This document shows positions 61,846 to 64,000 of a stretch of 64,000 nt of DNA, piece after piece. A program made the translations under genes and the position numbers. Below the pieces are notes generated by a model. That model did no database searches. It worked only from the letters and a program-made list of their open reading frames with translations, and was not told the origin of the DNA. This DNA is from OFTM382 sp964352615 (GTDB lineage: Bacteria; Planctomycetota; Phycisphaerae; Phycisphaerales; UBA1924): assembly GCA_964352615.1 (NCBI GenBank), contig CAYGSG010000001.1, forward strand, positions 76,497 through 140,496. Direction: 5' to 3'. The first letter of the stretch is position 1, and each line of letters begins with the position of its first letter.

Positions 61846-62843
61846 GTGTCGGAGTTGGCATCATCGGGCTGGGTTTCATGGGCCGCTCACACGCCGAGGC
61901 GTACTGCCGGCTTGGTGCCAACCTCGTTGCTGTGTGCGACCAGAGCAGTGGCCAACCGAGAATCGCGCACGGCAATCTCGCGACATCCGACACAGACGCT
62001 CCGCTCGACCTCGGCGGCGTGCTGGTCACGGCGTCACTCGATGAGATGCTCGCGGCCCCCGGCCTTGAGTTGGTCAGCGTGTGTACACCAACCGATACAC
62101 ACGTTGCGATCGCCGCCATCGCATTGCGTGCCGGTAAGCACGTACTTATCGAGAAGCCCGTGGACCTTGATCCGGACTCGATTGCATCCCTCGCCAGCGT
62201 CGCGAAAGGCGCAGGCCGACTGTGCATGCCCGCGATGTGCATGCGGTTCTGGCCAGCGTGGGCGTGGGTCAAGCGGGCCATCGACGACCGGCGGTTCGGC
62301 AGCGTGCGCACGCTCCGGCTTGAACGCATCGGGCCGGCTCCCGATTGGAACAGCGCGTTCTACTCGAACGAAAGCCGAAGCGGCGGCGCGCTGTTCGACC
62401 TGCATATACACGACACGGACTTCATCGTCCATGCGTTCGGCCTGCCGAACGCGGTCAGCTCTGTAGGCACAACTCGGCACCTCACTACCAGTTACCGGTT
62501 TGACAACGGCCCTGCCCACGTCGGCGCGCAAGGCGGGTGGCTGGATGCCCCCTCGCTGGCGTTCAGGATGCGGATGCTGGTCGAGTTTGAGAACGCTGTC
62601 GCAGACTTCGAACTCGGTCGTTCGCCAGAGTTGGAAGTCCACCGCAGCGATGGAACGAGCACGGCACCCGCCCTTGAGCCCGGCACGGGCTGGGAACACC
62701 AGATCGGGGCCATGCTCAACGCGGTCGAGTCCGGCACCAAGGTCGCACCTGCAACGCTGGAGCAAGCTGCGGCCGTCACGCGCGTGCTGCTCACGGAGCG
62801 CCAGAGCCTTCGCGCGGGAGGCTGGGTGGAAGTCCGAGGCTAG
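61842..62843 (+). CDS. Gfo/Idh/MocA-family oxidoreductase, cytoplasmic
   Basis: 333 residues from a TTG overlapping the upstream isomerase stop; GGAG is 9 nt upstream. Rossmann motif GVGIIGLGFMGRSHAEAY, LVSVCTPTDTHVAIAAIAL, GKHVLIEKPVDLDP (catalytic EKP), and SGGALFDLHIHDTDFIVHAFG. No signal peptide, unlike the paralogues at 48683 and 50935. It works with the adjacent isomerase on a sugar or cyclitol. Confidence 0.88.
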   Translation: MSVGVGIIGLGFMGRSHAEAYCRLGANLVAVCDQSSGQPRIAHGNLATSDTDAPLDLGGVLVTASLDEMLAAPGLELVSVCTPTDTHVAIAAIALRAGKHVLIEKPVDLDPDSIASLASVAKGAGRLCMPAMCMRFWPAWAWVKRAIDDRRFGSVRTLRLERIGPAPDWNSAFYSNESRSGGALFDLHIHDTDFIVHAFGLPNAVSSVGTTRHLTTSYRFDNGPAHVGAQGGWLDAPSLAFRMRMLVEFENAVADFELGRSPELEVHRSDGTSTAPALEPGTGWEHQIGAMLNAVESGTKVAPATLEQAAAVTRVLLTERQSLRAGGWVEVRG

Positions 62844-62891
62844 CTGTTGCTCCCGCTGGGCGGCGCGGGGCCTATCTGCTAGAGTGCCCAG

Positions 62892-63842
62892 ATGCACGAT
62901 CAGCAACCAACAGCCATGACCCGCCGAGAGGCGATCCGTACCACCGCTCTTTGTGGCATGGCGATCGCCACCGCTGCCTCGGCGGCGCCCACGCCACGCA
63001 AGCATCGGCGGGCCTACGAGATTTCACTGGCGCAGTGGTCGCTGCACCGCGAACTCTACGACGGCAAGCTTGACAACCTCGACTTCCCGCGCATCACGCG
63101 CGAACGGTACGGGCTTGATGCGATCGAGTTCGTAAGCCAGTTCTTCAAGGACAAGGCCCGAGACCCGAAGTACATCGCTGAACTCGGCAAGCGCGCTGAG
63201 GACGCGGGCGTGCGGTGCCTGCTGATTATGTGCGACGGCGAGGGCGACCTAGGCCACCCCGATGCGGCCGAACGCGGCCAAGCGGTGGACAACCACGTCA
63301 AGTGGCTCGAAGCCGCGTCAGCGCTGGGCTGCCATTCCATCCGTGTCAACGCCGCGAGCAAGGGCAGCTACGAAGAGCAGCAGAAGCTCGCCGCCGATGG
63401 GCTCGGCAGGCTCACAAGGCTCGCGGTCGGGTACAACCTCAACGTGCTTGTCGAGAACCACGGCGGTCTCAGTTCCAACGGGCAGTGGCTCTCGGGCGTA
63501 ATGCAAATGGTCGATCATCCCCGATGCGGCACGCTGCCGGACTTTGGCAACTTCTGCATGGACTGGTCGAAGCAGGCCGAACCCGAAGCGTGGTACGACC
63601 GGTACAAGGGCGTCAGAGAATTGATGCCGTTTGCCAAGGCAGTGAGTGCCAAGTCGCACGAGTTCGACGCGGATGGCAACGAGACCAAGACCGACTACCC
63701 GAGGATGATGAAGATCGTGCGCGACGCCGGATACTCGGGCTACGTCGGTATCGAGTACGAGGGCTCCAAGCACAGCGAGCACGACGGAATTCTCGCGACC
63801 AAGTCCTTGCTTGAGCGCGTACGCGATCAACTCGACGGCTAG
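62892..63842 (+). CDS. Sugar phosphate isomerase/epimerase, exported
   Basis: 316 residues. Tat-like start (MTRREAIRTTALCGMAIATA), then a TIM barrel with YEISLAQWSLHREL, AIEFVSQFFKDKARDPKYI, VNAASKGSYEEQQK, LVENHGGLSSNGQ (Glu), GTLPDFGNFCMDW (Asp) and GYVGIEYEGSKHSEHDG (Glu). The gene is 48 nt after the oxidoreductase on the same strand. Confidence 0.85.
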   Translation: MHDQQPTAMTRREAIRTTALCGMAIATAASAAPTPRKHRRAYEISLAQWSLHRELYDGKLDNLDFPRITRERYGLDAIEFVSQFFKDKARDPKYIAELGKRAEDAGVRCLLIMCDGEGDLGHPDAAERGQAVDNHVKWLEAASALGCHSIRVNAASKGSYEEQQKLAADGLGRLTRLAVGYNLNVLVENHGGLSSNGQWLSGVMQMVDHPRCGTLPDFGNFCMDWSKQAEPEAWYDRYKGVRELMPFAKAVSAKSHEFDADGNETKTDYPRMMKIVRDAGYSGYVGIEYEGSKHSEHDGILATKSLLERVRDQLDG

Positions 63843-63849
63843 GCGGGAA

Positions 63850-64000
63850 TCACGAGCTACGCGGTCGCGGTGCTGGCAGGAAGATGTCGAGCAGCACCAT
63901 CAGGCTGAGAAGTGTCATGCCCCCGCCGAACGCCGAGCCGCCCGCGACGATCATGTACGCGAACGCCGGGTTCGTGCGCGTCAGCCACCACCCGCCGAGG
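63850..64000 (-). CDS. C-terminal end of a membrane protein (cut by window edge)
   Basis: A 50-residue open frame enters from the right edge on the minus strand and stops at a TGA at 63850-63852. It contains hydrophobic segments (NPAFAYMIVAGGSAFGGGMT and LLSLMVLLDIFLP) and ends PAPRPRSS. The start lies outside the window; no family can be named from this part. Confidence 0.55.
   Translation of the reverse strand, partial: LGGWWLTRTNPAFAYMIVAGGSAFGGGMTLLSLMVLLDIFLPAPRPRSS

Overview
The window is a GC-rich bacterial chromosome segment (a scaffold, because it contains a run of exactly 100 N at 54263-54362). The gene set points to a planctomycete, probably of the Phycisphaerae type. The signs are many twin-arginine-like signal peptides on Gfo/Idh/MocA oxidoreductases and sugar isomerases, prepilin-like N termini, a GCS2-RimK-C39 peptidase cluster, and a peptidoglycan pathway fragment (murC, murB, ddl) next to a divergent FtsQ-like gene. 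This placement is inference from gene content; no rRNA gene is present.

Layout. 1-2.9 kb: a minus-strand chemotaxis/motility run (cheB, cheX, cheY, a FapA/DUF342 protein cut by the window edge). 3-7.4 kb: LpxH-like phosphoesterase, pseudopilin, secreted proteins. 7.4-13.1 kb: minus-strand cell-wall operon murC-murB-ddl-ftsQ-like-membrane protein-greA, with 1-nt gaps or 4-nt overlaps between most genes. 13.2-17.4 kb: Nudix, two NfeD proteins and a flotillin (FloA). 17.4-20.8 kb: glycosyltransferase, ExbD, TonB-like protein and a secreted protein. 20.9-29.8 kb: bifunctional nuclease, TruD, HAD phosphatase, UvrA, asparagine synthetase, a LigD_N-like protein, a TPR protein. 29.9-33.4 kb: methyl-cycle operon with an ArsR-methyltransferase regulator (SahR-like), ahcY and metF.

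35.4-47.7 kb is an accessory island. It opens with a 518-bp IS5-family remnant, continues with a three-gene operon hen1 - HEAT-repeat gene - pnkp (RNA repair: 3'-terminal 2'-O-methyltransferase and kinase/phosphatase/ligase), then an IS630 fragment, then a 1659-residue DUF4132-type protein with a small partner gene. It ends at a 25-nt 3' fragment of a tRNA gene (47720-47744), which looks like an integration scar. The HEAT-repeat protein, translationally coupled to both RNA-repair enzymes, is the best candidate for an undescribed component.

47.8-54 kb: two isomerase/oxidoreductase pairs, a SUMF1-like protein and an ApbE-like lipoprotein. One 12-bp tandem repeat is translated in two frames by two overlapping genes. 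54.1-54.4 kb: tRNA-Gly(CCC), a 14-bp tandem repeat array and the assembly gap. 54.4-58.7 kb: four overlapping genes (C39 peptidase, RLAN-RimK ATP-grasp, GCS2-type ligase, N-formylglutamate amidohydrolase-like), a predicted peptide-synthesis or peptide-tagging operon. 58.9-64 kb: RMD1/DUF155-like and UPF0316 membrane proteins, a second sugar isomerase/oxidoreductase cluster, and the end of a membrane protein gene cut by the window edge.
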